Assembly: GCA_947449305.1 (NCBI GenBank)
Contig: CANFRA010000007.1
Span: 1 to 45,486, forward strand
Length of the DNA stretch: 45,486 nucleotides
Direction of reading: 5' to 3'
Origin: Burkholderiaceae bacterium
GTDB taxonomy: Bacteria; Pseudomonadota; Gammaproteobacteria; Burkholderiales; Burkholderiaceae
Below, in pieces: positions 7,921 through 16,842 of this stretch (position 1 is the first letter of the stretch; each line of letters starts with the position of its first letter). The notes under the pieces were generated by a model. It saw nothing but the letters and a program-made list of their open reading frames with translations. It did not search any database and was not told the origin of the DNA. The translations under genes were made by a program, and so were the position numbers.

Positions 7921-10900
7921 TTAGGCTGCTAAAGAGTTGTTGTCATAGATACCTTCTAAGCGATCCTCTAGCTCATCATTAGCTTCTTGCATTGCCTTGA
8001 GCATTTCTGGTTCAGGCTGCCAATAATTTCTTTGTGAGGCCTCAGTAAGACGATTTGCTAAACGGGCAGCAGCAGTTGGATTGAGCTTAGCCAAGCGCTC
8101 ACGCATTTCTGGGTTGAGCATGAAAGTTTCAGTCAGCTGCTTATAGACCCAAGGCTGAACTTGGCCAGTGGTTGCAGACCATCCCATGGTATTGGTGATG
8201 TGTACCTCAATTTGACGCACGCCTTCATAACCACTCTCTAACATGCCTTCGTACCATTTTGGATTGAGCATGCGAGTACGAGTTTCTAGGGAGACCTGTT
8301 CCGAGAGTGTTCTGACAGCGCCCTCACCTTTGGTTTGATCGCCAATAAAGACAGGCACATCAGCTCCACCCTTAGCGCGCTTCACAGCCCTAGTAATACC
8401 TCCTAAAGTATCGAAATAGTTATCGATCGTTGTAACACCTAACTCCATTGAATCTAGATTTTGATACGTCATTTGCACGTCAGATAAAACGCTCTTCAAT
8501 AAAGCATTGTTCTGAATCGGCACGCCAGAGCGTCCAAAAGCAAATCCTTTTCTGCGTGTATAGGTTTCTGCTAACTCATCCTCTTCTTCCCATACGCTGT
8601 TCTCAACCATATTGCTCACATTAGAACCATAAGCACCATCGGCGTTGCCATAAACACGTAATGACGCAGTCTCTAAATCACAGCCATGTTCTTTTTGATA
8701 AGCCAAGGCATGCTTACGGATAAAGTTTTGCTCCAGTGGCTCATCTTCTGCAGAGGCCGCCATAAATGCGGCTTCAGCCAATAACTTAATTTGCAAGGGC
8801 AAGAGGTCACGGAAGATGCCAGACAAGGTGATCACGACGTCAACTCTCGGACGACCAAGCTCACTCAAAGGAATGAGTTGCGCGCCAGCTAAACGACCAT
8901 AACTATCAAAGCGAGGTTTAGCGCCCATCAATGCAAGCGCTTGACCAATCTGGCCGCCTTCCGATTTCAAGTTATCACTTCCCCATAAAACCATCGCAAT
9001 GGATTCTGGTAGTGAGTGACTATCTTCTTGGTATTTATCCAGAATGCGCTGCGCTTGCTTAGCGCCATCCTTGACAGCAAAGACGCTTGGAATTCTGAAA
9101 GGATCAAATCCATGTAAGTTGCGGCCTGTTGGCAATACTTCAGGATTGCGCATCACATCGCCACCTGCTGCCGGGCGAATAAAGCGTCCGTCTAATGCAT
9201 CTAACATGCCAGTAACTTCAGTTTCTGCAGACATCAGCTCATTGGATTTGACCATCTTGCCAAATAGCTCTTCTAATATCTCGCGGTTACCAAGCTCTAG
9301 TAACTCTGGATGGGCATCAATGACATTGCCAAAACTCTCGCCATTCATCAGCGCCTCTACCACGGCATCCTCAACCGGATGATCCAAAGCAACATCAGCC
9401 ATTGCTTTTAATAAACCAAAGCGCTCAGCTAAGGGGGGAACTGCGCCTACCACATGCAAGCCATGCGGTATCAAGGTGTACTCCAACTCAAGCAACTCAT
9501 TAAAGAGATTGCTCACGATATTTTGCAACCCATTCAGATCAGTCTTATCCCATACCGGCTCAGCTTTGCACAGATCAATCTCTGCCGCTTGTGCCTGAAT
9601 CAGCTCTCCTAAATCAATCCGCTCCTGATCTGCATCCTTATCCAAAGATCTAAAGCGCTCAATCGAGGCTTTTAAATCTGCAAGGCCGGCATATAAACCG
9701 GCTTGGGTTACTGGAGGAGTTAAATAACTAATCAGGGTTGCACCAGAGCGACGTTTTGCAATCGCGCCCTCAGAAGGATTGTTCGATGCATACAAATAAA
9801 TATTAGGCAGATCATTAATTAAACGATCTGGCCAACATGCTCCACTCATACCCGTTTGTTTGCCTGGCATGAACTCCAGAGCACCATGTGTGCCAAAGTG
9901 AATCACTGCTGTAGCAGCAAAGTCTTCACGCAAGTAACGGTAGTAGGCAGAAAATGCATGGGTTGGTGCAAAGCCACGCTCAAACAGCAAGCGCATTGGG
10001 TCACCCTCATAACCAAAAGAAGGTTGAACTGAGATCAGCACATTGCCAAACTGCTTACCAAGAACAAAGATGGAGCTGCCGTTCGAGAGTTGTTTGCCTG
10101 GAGCTGGGCCCCACTGCGCTTCAATCTCTTTTAACCAGCGCTCACGACGCACATGGTCATCCACCGGAATTAAGGTATGCACGTTGGCATCTGCGCCATA
10201 TTGCTGAGCATTGCCTTTCAGAATCGAATCACGCAACTCATCAACCGATTCTGGAACCTCGACGGTATAACCGCGCTCTTTCATGCCAATCAATAAGTTT
10301 TGCACCGACTGAAATACGCTCAAGTACGCTGCGCTACCAATATTGCCGGCATTCGGTGGGAAGTTAAACAATACGATGCCCACCTTGCGCTCTGCGCGCT
10401 CTGAACGACGCAGGTCAACCAATTTACCAACGCGTGCAGCCAACATTCCTACGCGCTCGGTACAGGTGAACATGTCTTGTGGGTTATGGTCATCCGTAAA
10501 TGAGCATTGCTTATGGCAACCATTGCAGGTAGTACCGGATGCGCCAGGGCGTCCGCCATAAACCATTGGAATCGTAGAGCCATCTAACTCAGGTATCGCC
10601 ACCATGATGGTGCTCTCTACCGGGAGTAAGCCACGCTCGGAGCCTCCCCACTGCTCCAGATTCTGAAACTCAACAGGGTGAGCAGCGATGTAAGGAATAT
10701 CTAATTTAGCCAGTACTTCTTCAGCAGCATGTGCATCGTTATAAGCAGGTCCGCCTACCAAAGAAAAGCCTGTTAAAGAAATCATGGCATCAATGGTTGG
10801 CTTACCGTCTTGAGTAAAGTAATCATCAATAGCAGGACGGGCATCTAGGCCAGCAGAAAATGCGGGGACTACTTGTAGGCCTTGCGCCTCTAATGCGGCG

Positions 10901-11739
10901 ATGACCGGATCATAGTGGCCACTATTACCGGAGACCAAGTAAGAGCGCAGCACTAAGAGCCCTACTCGACCACGGGCTTTGGCATCTGGCACTACTTTTG
11001 GTAAATCACTTAAATTACTACTCAAGCGATTTTTCATACGGGGGTGATAGACACCAGAGTCTGGATACTCGACTGGATCAAGCGCCTTGGCATTCTTACG
11101 CAAAGACTCGCGCGAGCCCGAGGCATAGCGATTAATCAGGTTGGCCATCATGTTGTACATGTTCTCTTGAGAGCCACCCAACCAATACTGCAATGATAAG
11201 AAATAAGCCCTTAGATCCTGAGCAGTACCTGGAACAAAGCGCAACATCTGCGGAATCACGCGCAGCATCTTCATTTGCTTAGCGCCTGCGGTCGAGCTCT
11301 TGCTTTTACCGTCTTTATCTTTAGCACTTGGGCGTAATTTTTTCAGCATGGCCATCAAACCACTGGCCGGCTTACTCATATCTAACTTACCAATTTTGGT
11401 CAGCTTGGTAACGTCTCCTGCAGACATAGCGCAAACCATGGCATCACAATGATCTCGCCTTGCTTTGAGATCATCCAAGATGGGTAAATAGTGATCCTCA
11501 AGAAACAACATTGTGGCAATCACAATGTCAGCACTAGCAATATCCTGTTTGCATTGTTGTAAATGGGTGGGATTGCCAGAAAATTCACTAGCCGAGTGAA
11601 TACTCAGTGTTGCCCCTGGAATTACCTTCTTCAGGTCCTGATAAGCGCGATTCGCAGCGCTATTCAGGTGGGTATCCATCGTCACTAGCACTAGCTTGAT
11701 CGGCTCATGCAAGTTGGAGGATTTTGTTTTGGTCAACAT
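7921..11739 (-). CDS. bchH: Magnesium chelatase subunit H
   Basis: BchH is the large porphyrin-binding subunit of magnesium chelatase. It inserts Mg2+ into protoporphyrin IX with the AAA+ subunits BchI and BchD, the first committed step towards bacteriochlorophyll. At 1272 residues it has the full family length. Recognisable blocks are the N-terminal domain (LVLVTMDTHLNSAANRAY), GGRPGASGTTCNGCHKQC, VIHFGTHGALEFMPGKQ, IYLYASNNPSEGAIAKRR and HITNTMGWSATTGQVQPW, shared with CobN. It diverges from bchI across a 259-base region holding a PpsR-type palindrome. Confidence 0.98.
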   Translation of the reverse strand: MLTKTKSSNLHEPIKLVLVTMDTHLNSAANRAYQDLKKVIPGATLSIHSASEFSGNPTHLQQCKQDIASADIVIATMLFLEDHYLPILDDLKARRDHCDAMVCAMSAGDVTKLTKIGKLDMSKPASGLMAMLKKLRPSAKDKDGKSKSSTAGAKQMKMLRVIPQMLRFVPGTAQDLRAYFLSLQYWLGGSQENMYNMMANLINRYASGSRESLRKNAKALDPVEYPDSGVYHPRMKNRLSSNLSDLPKVVPDAKARGRVGLLVLRSYLVSGNSGHYDPVIAALEAQGLQVVPAFSAGLDARPAIDDYFTQDGKPTIDAMISLTGFSLVGGPAYNDAHAAEEVLAKLDIPYIAAHPVEFQNLEQWGGSERGLLPVESTIMVAIPELDGSTIPMVYGGRPGASGTTCNGCHKQCSFTDDHNPQDMFTCTERVGMLAARVGKLVDLRRSERAERKVGIVLFNFPPNAGNIGSAAYLSVFQSVQNLLIGMKERGYTVEVPESVDELRDSILKGNAQQYGADANVHTLIPVDDHVRRERWLKEIEAQWGPAPGKQLSNGSSIFVLGKQFGNVLISVQPSFGYEGDPMRLLFERGFAPTHAFSAYYRYLREDFAATAVIHFGTHGALEFMPGKQTGMSGACWPDRLINDLPNIYLYASNNPSEGAIAKRRSGATLISYLTPPVTQAGLYAGLADLKASIERFRSLDKDADQERIDLGELIQAQAAEIDLCKAEPVWDKTDLNGLQNIVSNLFNELLELEYTLIPHGLHVVGAVPPLAERFGLLKAMADVALDHPVEDAVVEALMNGESFGNVIDAHPELLELGNREILEELFGKMVKSNELMSAETEVTGMLDALDGRFIRPAAGGDVMRNPEVLPTGRNLHGFDPFRIPSVFAVKDGAKQAQRILDKYQEDSHSLPESIAMVLWGSDNLKSEGGQIGQALALMGAKPRFDSYGRLAGAQLIPLSELGRPRVDVVITLSGIFRDLLPLQIKLLAEAAFMAASAEDEPLEQNFIRKHALAYQKEHGCDLETASLRVYGNADGAYGSNVSNMVENSVWEEEDELAETYTRRKGFAFGRSGVPIQNNALLKSVLSDVQMTYQNLDSMELGVTTIDNYFDTLGGITRAVKRAKGGADVPVFIGDQTKGEGAVRTLSEQVSLETRTRMLNPKWYEGMLESGYEGVRQIEVHITNTMGWSATTGQVQPWVYKQLTETFMLNPEMRERLAKLNPTAAARLANRLTEASQRNYWQPEPEMLKAMQEANDELEDRLEGIYDNNSLAA

Positions 11740-11838
11740 TGAATAGTTTTGATTAAAAAGTTTGAAGTTCTCTAAATTTACTGTTCGCTCTTTTTGATCC
11801 TTTTGTCTGAGATTGATTCTTAAAGAATCCTACAATAG

Positions 11839-11856
11839 TGTCAACTAAAATTGACA
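11839..11856. promoter_or_regulatory. PpsR/CrtJ-type operator between bchH and bchI
   Basis: TGTCAACTAAAATTGACA matches TGT-N12-ACA and is a perfect inverted repeat, TGTCAA-N6-TTGACA. Each arm reads TTGACA, the sigma-70 -35 consensus, on the strand leading to its gene: to bchI on plus, to bchH on minus. A bound PpsR/CrtJ tetramer would therefore cover both -35 boxes and could repress both magnesium chelatase transcripts at once. The match to the operator consensus is seen in sequence; its use here is inference. Confidence 0.8.
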
Positions 11857-11880
11857 TCTATTTCCCTTCAAAGCTATCAT
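11851..11880 (+). promoter_or_regulatory. Predicted bchI promoter
   Basis: TTGACA (11851-11856), an 18-base spacer, then TATCAT (11875-11880) make a good sigma-70 promoter, about 119 bases before the bchI ATG. The -35 box is the right arm of the PpsR-type palindrome. In the other direction TTGACA is followed 17 bases later by AAGAAT, a weaker -10 for bchH. Confidence 0.6.
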
Positions 11881-11998
11881 TTATAGGGTAAATCCCAATA
11901 AAAATGAATGCCAGTATATTTAGATCGTCGTCTTCTAATCCAGCGTTTTGTTGCTCTGCAATAAGTTAGTTTCAGTACAAAAATTTCAAGGAATCTTA

Positions 11999-13045
11999 AT
12001 GGCGCGTAATTACCCTTTCTCAGCAATCGTTGGGCAGGAGGATATGAAGTTAGCAATCTTGATTGCAGCTCTCGATTCCAGCGTGGGTGGAGTATTGGTC
12101 ATGGGGGATCGCGGGACTGGAAAATCCACCGCTGTTCGTGCCCTGGCAGCATTACTCCCAGAGATGAGCTCAGTTCAACATTGTGTTTATGCTTGCGATC
12201 CAAGAGCCCCAGCAGGAACCTGCCCTATTTGTGATGAACTACGCTCAAAGCTCAAGGCTGGTGGAAAACTCAAAACCGTGAAGAAACCAGTACCCGTGGT
12301 TGACTTGCCTTTAGGCGCCACTGAAGACCGTGTGATTGGCGCGTTGGATATTGAAAAAGCGCTGAGCTCTGGAGAAAAAGCTTACGAGCCTGGTTTGCTT
12401 GCCAAAGCACATCGCGGCTTTTTGTATATAGACGAGGTCAATCTTTTAGAAGATCACTTGGTGGACTTATTAATTGACGTCGCTGCTTCTGGAGCAAATG
12501 TCGTTGAAAGAGAAGGTTTGAGTGTTCGTCATCCGGCCAAATTTGTCTTGGTAGGCAGCGGCAACCCTGAAGAAGGCGAGCTACGCCCTCAACTGCTGGA
12601 TCGTTTTGGTCTTGCAATTGAAGTGAAGACACCGCAAGAACCCAAAGCCCGTGTAGAAATTATTAAGCGACGTGATGAGTTTGAGCGCAATCAAGCCAAA
12701 TTCATGAAGACTTGGGAAAAAGAAGACGACGTTATTCGAGCACAGATCCAAGCTGGCAAAAAGAAATTGCCAAACGTCAAAGTCGATGACGCTATGCTGG
12801 AAAAAGTCACTCAGCTATGCAGCCACTTAGGCACCGATGGCCTTCGCGGCGAGCTCACCCTTCTTAGAGCAATGCGTGCTTATGCAGCTTTGTGCGGAAA
12901 AAATCAGGTGACGATCGAGCATCTGAAAAAGATTGCAGTCCCTGCTCTTCAACATCGTCTCAGACGCAACCCTTTGGATGACTCGAGTTCTGGCGTTAGA
13001 GTCAAAAGAGCCTTAGAAGAGTTGTTTCCAGAAAAAAGTAAGTAA
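11999..13045 (+). CDS. bchI: Magnesium chelatase subunit I
   Basis: BchI is the AAA+ ATPase ring subunit of magnesium chelatase, which with BchD drives Mg2+ insertion by BchH. The ORF track extends upstream, but the family start MARNYPFSAIVGQ has AAGGAA five bases before its ATG, so I use that: 348 residues, typical length. The Walker A motif GDRGTGKST is at 36-44, Walker B is in FLYIDEVNLL, and GSGNPEEGELRPQLLDRFG is the family sensor block. bchD follows after 26 bases in the same direction. Confidence 0.97.
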   Translation: MARNYPFSAIVGQEDMKLAILIAALDSSVGGVLVMGDRGTGKSTAVRALAALLPEMSSVQHCVYACDPRAPAGTCPICDELRSKLKAGGKLKTVKKPVPVVDLPLGATEDRVIGALDIEKALSSGEKAYEPGLLAKAHRGFLYIDEVNLLEDHLVDLLIDVAASGANVVEREGLSVRHPAKFVLVGSGNPEEGELRPQLLDRFGLAIEVKTPQEPKARVEIIKRRDEFERNQAKFMKTWEKEDDVIRAQIQAGKKKLPNVKVDDAMLEKVTQLCSHLGTDGLRGELTLLRAMRAYAALCGKNQVTIEHLKKIAVPALQHRLRRNPLDDSSSGVRVKRALEELFPEKSK

Positions 13046-13071
13046 TTAACTGAATAAACACATACTGTCTT

Positions 13072-14976
13072 TTGGAAAATCCCGAACAAACGCAAGAGAT
13101 CAGTAAGAGCGCCAAGCTCGAAACTTGGTTGCGCGCACTCCAGGTCGCTCAGCTCTTAGTCATTAACCCCCATGGTTTAGGTGGCGTCATCCTGCGAGCA
13201 CGCTCTGGCCCTGTGCGAGATCGTTGGTTAGCTTATCTCAATACCATCGCTCAATTAGGCGGTATGCGCCTACCCCTGCGCAAGATGCCACTTGGCATCT
13301 CTGATGAAAACCTGATTGGTGGAATCGATCTCGATCAAACATTACGCACCGGTAAGGCTGTTCTGAGACAAGGCTTACTTGCTCAATGCGATCAGCAGCT
13401 ATTACTCATGCCAATGGCGGAGAGAGTTGAAGTCGGCGCTGTGGCAAAAGTAGTGAGCGCTTTAGATAATGGATTTATTGCGATTGAGCGTGATGGTCAA
13501 AGTCGAAGAATTGAAAGTCACTTTGGTATTGTGGCGCTCGATGAGGGTATCGAAGATGACGAACAGCCGAATGAAAAAATTCGGCAAAGAGCAGCCTTTC
13601 TATTGAACCTTGATATCCTCGGCTGGAGAGATTTACCAGAAACCGATGATGACTTTGTGCCTGACGCTGCTTTACTTGAAGATGCGCGTGAGAACTTCTC
13701 AAACGTTACTATCAGTGAAGATAGTCTGAATGCCTTAGTAGGTGTTGCCGAGCAGCTAGGGGTGATATCAATACGGGCTCTGAATTTAGCAATGAATACC
13801 GCAAAGTGTTTGGCTGCTTTTGACAGAGAAGATGAAGTCAGTAGCATGCACTTGCAACGTGCAATTGCCTTGGTTCTATCCCCACGCGCTACGCGCATGC
13901 CGCAAAGCGCTCCTCCAGAAGAGGAAGAGATCCCATCACAATCAGATGAGCAGCCTGAGAATGAGCAAGATCCTATAGATCAAGAACCTCCGCCACCGCC
14001 AGAAACTTCGCCAGAAGATCAGAAGCAGGATGAAGAACAAGAAGATCAGGAACCTGAAACTAATACAGAAACTCCGCAAGCTTTAGAAGATGAAATTCTA
14101 GAAGCAGCTCAAGCAGCGATCCCTTCAGATCTCTTGGCCCGCTTGGCAGATTTAGCGGATCTGAAATCACCTAAAGGCATGGGCGGTAAAACAGGTGCTG
14201 TCAAGGTGGGTCGTATGCGTGGTCGCCCACTTGGCAATATGCCGGGTATGCCTGAAGGCGGTAAGACGCTGAGCATCATTGATACCTTACGAGCCGCTGT
14301 TCCTTGGCAAAGGGTTCGTCGCGCAGAAATGCTAGCGGCTGGCAAAACTGTCCCTCTTGGAAAAATAATGATTCGTAAAGAAGATTTTCGGATCAAGCGC
14401 TATCAAGAGCGCACTCAAACTTTAACGATGTTTATCGTCGATGCTTCGGGCTCTTCTGCTATGCATCGCTTGGCAGAAGCCAAGGGTGCTGTAGAACTCT
14501 TATTAGCTGAATGCTATATCCGACGAGATCAAGTAGCAGTAATGTCGTTTAGAGGCAGCACTGCTGAACTGATTCTAGCTCCTACTCGCTCTCTAGTAAA
14601 AGCTAAGCGCGCTTTAAGTGGGCTTCCTGGCGGAGGAGGAACTCCCTTATCTCGCGCGATTGATGAATCTTTTGAAGTAGCAAATGCATCGATGCGAAAA
14701 GGATTAACCCCTGCTTTGGTTTTCTTAACTGATGGTAGGGCCAATATTGCTAAAGATGGTTCTCCTGGCAGACCAAAAGCCATGGAAGATGCGCAGCAGT
14801 CAGCCAGATCCGCTTCTTTTTACTCATTTAAGTCATTGTGGATTGATACTTCACCGCAAGCCAGGGATGAAGGTAAAGCAATGGCAGCGTTACTGGGTTC
14901 AATGTACTTGCCCCTGCCCAACGCCGGCGCAAATGAAGTTTCTCAAGCCATCATGCAAGGGCTTAAAAGAGCTTAG
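13072..14976 (+). CDS. bchD: Magnesium chelatase subunit D
   Basis: BchD links the AAA+ ring to BchH in magnesium chelatase. The 634-residue protein has three parts: an N-terminal AAA+-like domain without a proper P-loop (about 1-275), an acidic proline/glutamate-rich linker (about 281-335), and a C-terminal integrin-like von Willebrand A domain with the MIDAS signature D457-A-S459-G-S461. The only plausible start is a TTG at 13072, because an in-frame TGA lies seven codons upstream and there is no early ATG. No clear ribosome binding site precedes it, so translation may depend on bchI. It converges on bchO with 19 bases between stops. Confidence 0.95.
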   Translation: MENPEQTQEISKSAKLETWLRALQVAQLLVINPHGLGGVILRARSGPVRDRWLAYLNTIAQLGGMRLPLRKMPLGISDENLIGGIDLDQTLRTGKAVLRQGLLAQCDQQLLLMPMAERVEVGAVAKVVSALDNGFIAIERDGQSRRIESHFGIVALDEGIEDDEQPNEKIRQRAAFLLNLDILGWRDLPETDDDFVPDAALLEDARENFSNVTISEDSLNALVGVAEQLGVISIRALNLAMNTAKCLAAFDREDEVSSMHLQRAIALVLSPRATRMPQSAPPEEEEIPSQSDEQPENEQDPIDQEPPPPPETSPEDQKQDEEQEDQEPETNTETPQALEDEILEAAQAAIPSDLLARLADLADLKSPKGMGGKTGAVKVGRMRGRPLGNMPGMPEGGKTLSIIDTLRAAVPWQRVRRAEMLAAGKTVPLGKIMIRKEDFRIKRYQERTQTLTMFIVDASGSSAMHRLAEAKGAVELLLAECYIRRDQVAVMSFRGSTAELILAPTRSLVKAKRALSGLPGGGGTPLSRAIDESFEVANASMRKGLTPALVFLTDGRANIAKDGSPGRPKAMEDAQQSARSASFYSFKSLWIDTSPQARDEGKAMAALLGSMYLPLPNAGANEVSQAIMQGLKRA

Positions 14977-14995
14977 CTACCAGCCCTTAGTTACT

Positions 14996-15850
14996 CTACT
15001 GCGCTAGTCCTGCAAGAATCAGTTGCGCCACCTTAGCAGGTTCTAGCTCATGCATGATGTGACCACCCTCCCACTTCAATACTTCTGCAGTAGGAAAATG
15101 TTCTTGGATAATTTTCTCTAACGGTTTAGCCGGTATCCACGCGTCCTGATTACCCAATACGCAAATCAATTTACCGCGATACAAATTGGCTTCTGCTAAC
15201 ACTTTATGAATATCTGCTGCTGCCATAAAGTTCATGGAACCGCGCACGTGATCAGGACGCTCAAAAAGTGTACGGTAATAGACTCTGCGAGCCTCCGGCA
15301 AAATGGTATTGGTGGAGTCTAATAACTTATCTACCATTCCAAGACTCGGTGATAGTGAAGCAAGCAAGCTAGAAAGGGTTGAAGATCTGGTGATGGGTCC
15401 TAAGAGTGGTCCAAAGAAACTGGTGTAGACCGGTGGTGGCGGTATAAAAGATGGGTTCAATGCAATCACTAGCTTAGGCTGCTTTGCTGCGGCTACTGCA
15501 AACCGAATCGCTAAGGGTGCACCAGCAGAATGCCCTACTACGATCGATGGCGCCTCGATTCCTAATTGATCAATCAGCAATTGCAATGAACGGGCAATTT
15601 CATCGAGCTTGAGGTCCTCTAATTTTGCGCCTAAGGTAAAAGCATGGCCTGGTAAATCCGGTACTAGCACTTGCGCATGGCCTGCTAATAAAGGAATCAG
15701 ATCAGACCAAGAGTGAGTTGAGCTACCCGTGCCATGAAGAAGTAAGACAACGGGGCCTTTACCGGTGAGCTGTACATGCCAATCGATATTGCCAACAGAG
15801 ACAATACTGCTATGTTCTCGGTTAGGCCAATCTAAGGGGATTCGTTTCAT
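14996..15850 (-). CDS. bchO: Magnesium chelatase-associated alpha/beta hydrolase BchO
   Basis: BchO is a putative accessory protein found beside bchI and bchD in purple bacteria; its precise reaction is not established. The 284-residue protein is a full alpha/beta hydrolase: oxyanion-region LLLHGTGSSTHSWSD, nucleophile elbow GHSAG with Ser108, acid in LGNQDAWIP, and His in EGGHIMHELEP. The HSAGA elbow and position next to bchID favour BchO over a generic esterase. It lies 3 bases after the second hydrolase gene on the same strand, so the pair is an operon. Confidence 0.88.
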   Translation of the reverse strand: MKRIPLDWPNREHSSIVSVGNIDWHVQLTGKGPVVLLLHGTGSSTHSWSDLIPLLAGHAQVLVPDLPGHAFTLGAKLEDLKLDEIARSLQLLIDQLGIEAPSIVVGHSAGAPLAIRFAVAAAKQPKLVIALNPSFIPPPPVYTSFFGPLLGPITRSSTLSSLLASLSPSLGMVDKLLDSTNTILPEARRVYYRTLFERPDHVRGSMNFMAAADIHKVLAEANLYRGKLICVLGNQDAWIPAKPLEKIIQEHFPTAEVLKWEGGHIMHELEPAKVAQLILAGLAQ

Positions 15851-15853
15851 TGC

Positions 15854-16780
15854 TTATAAAAATTCTTTGAGTACTTGTAGACCAATGGAAGGCTGCTCTT
15901 CTTGCGGTAAGTGACCAATATTCGGTAAGGATACTCTTTTAGCGTTGGGCATCACCTTCAAATAATCATTGGAATTGCTAATCGGAATGAAAGCATCTTT
16001 TTCACCCCAGATTAATAAGGTGGGGATTTGAATGCTCGCCAAGGACGGCACTGGGTCTTGCAAAACGGTTTGCTGCATACGGGCCAAGATGGCGCCTCGT
16101 ACTCCAGGGGCTAACATCAAATCATAGTAACGATTGACTAGAGCATCACTTAAGGTCTTTGGATTAGCGTAAGCGGGTTCCAGGTTCATTACTAAAAATG
16201 TTTTAGAAAAGAAATAGCGATAGAGATCGGTAATGGCTGGAACATCTGGTTTTTTACCGTACTGTATTCCAGGACTTGCATATCCATCTGGGGATATGAG
16301 TACCAACTTAGAAACTTGATTGGGATAGCGGGCTGCAAATTGCCAAGCAAACTTGCCACCCATAGAATTACCCACCAGTACTACCTTAGCAATCTTGAGC
16401 TCTTTAAGAAAAGCCTCTAAGACTTCCACACTTCTCTGATCGGTATAGATACCGCTAGGATCCTCCCCAGTTAAACCAAATCCTGGCAGGTCAACAGAAA
16501 TCACACGGTAGTCTTCACTTAAAGCTTGTGCCCAGGTCTCCCATGTTTGTAGGCTCGCACCAAAGCCATGCAAAAACAAAATGGGGATCGCGTTTTTGGA
16601 GGGGCCAGTATCTTGATAATGGAGATTGACACCCAATGCACTAACGTAGGCATTTTTAGGTGAGCTGTAGGTTTTTTCTAACTCTGCTTTAGACTTATCC
16701 GGCGTCCATAAAAAGAGAGCAGCCAGTAATATCAAGCTAATGAATGCAAGAGCAATGATCTTGAATGCTTTGAGCAACAT
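15854..16780 (-). CDS. Membrane-anchored alpha/beta hydrolase
   Basis: The 308-residue protein begins with one hydrophobic segment (about 7-25), a likely signal anchor, then an alpha/beta hydrolase domain: LFLHGFGASLQTWE, VISVDLPGFGLTG, nucleophile elbow GNSMGG (Ser139), acid in WGEKDAFIP and His in NIGHLPQEEQP. It resembles C-C-bond hydrolases and haloperoxidase-like esterases in general layout, but the substrate cannot be read from sequence. It is the first gene of a two-gene unit with bchO, 3 bases upstream, and diverges from the LPOR gene across only 62 bases. Its place in the photosynthesis cluster suggests a link to pigment metabolism; that is inference. Confidence 0.8.
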   Translation of the reverse strand: MLLKAFKIIALAFISLILLAALFLWTPDKSKAELEKTYSSPKNAYVSALGVNLHYQDTGPSKNAIPILFLHGFGASLQTWETWAQALSEDYRVISVDLPGFGLTGEDPSGIYTDQRSVEVLEAFLKELKIAKVVLVGNSMGGKFAWQFAARYPNQVSKLVLISPDGYASPGIQYGKKPDVPAITDLYRYFFSKTFLVMNLEPAYANPKTLSDALVNRYYDLMLAPGVRGAILARMQQTVLQDPVPSLASIQIPTLLIWGEKDAFIPISNSNDYLKVMPNAKRVSLPNIGHLPQEEQPSIGLQVLKEFL

Positions 16781-16842
16781 CGATTTCTAGCCTTAAAATG
16801 AAAACAATGAATCTTTACCAACACTAAGACTGTAATAGAAAA

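Noticed and set aside
9954-10367. 137-codon plus-strand ORF inside bchH
   Set aside because: Antisense shadow of a fully conserved bchH region; composition is unlike a real protein and there is no ribosome binding site or promoter to support it.
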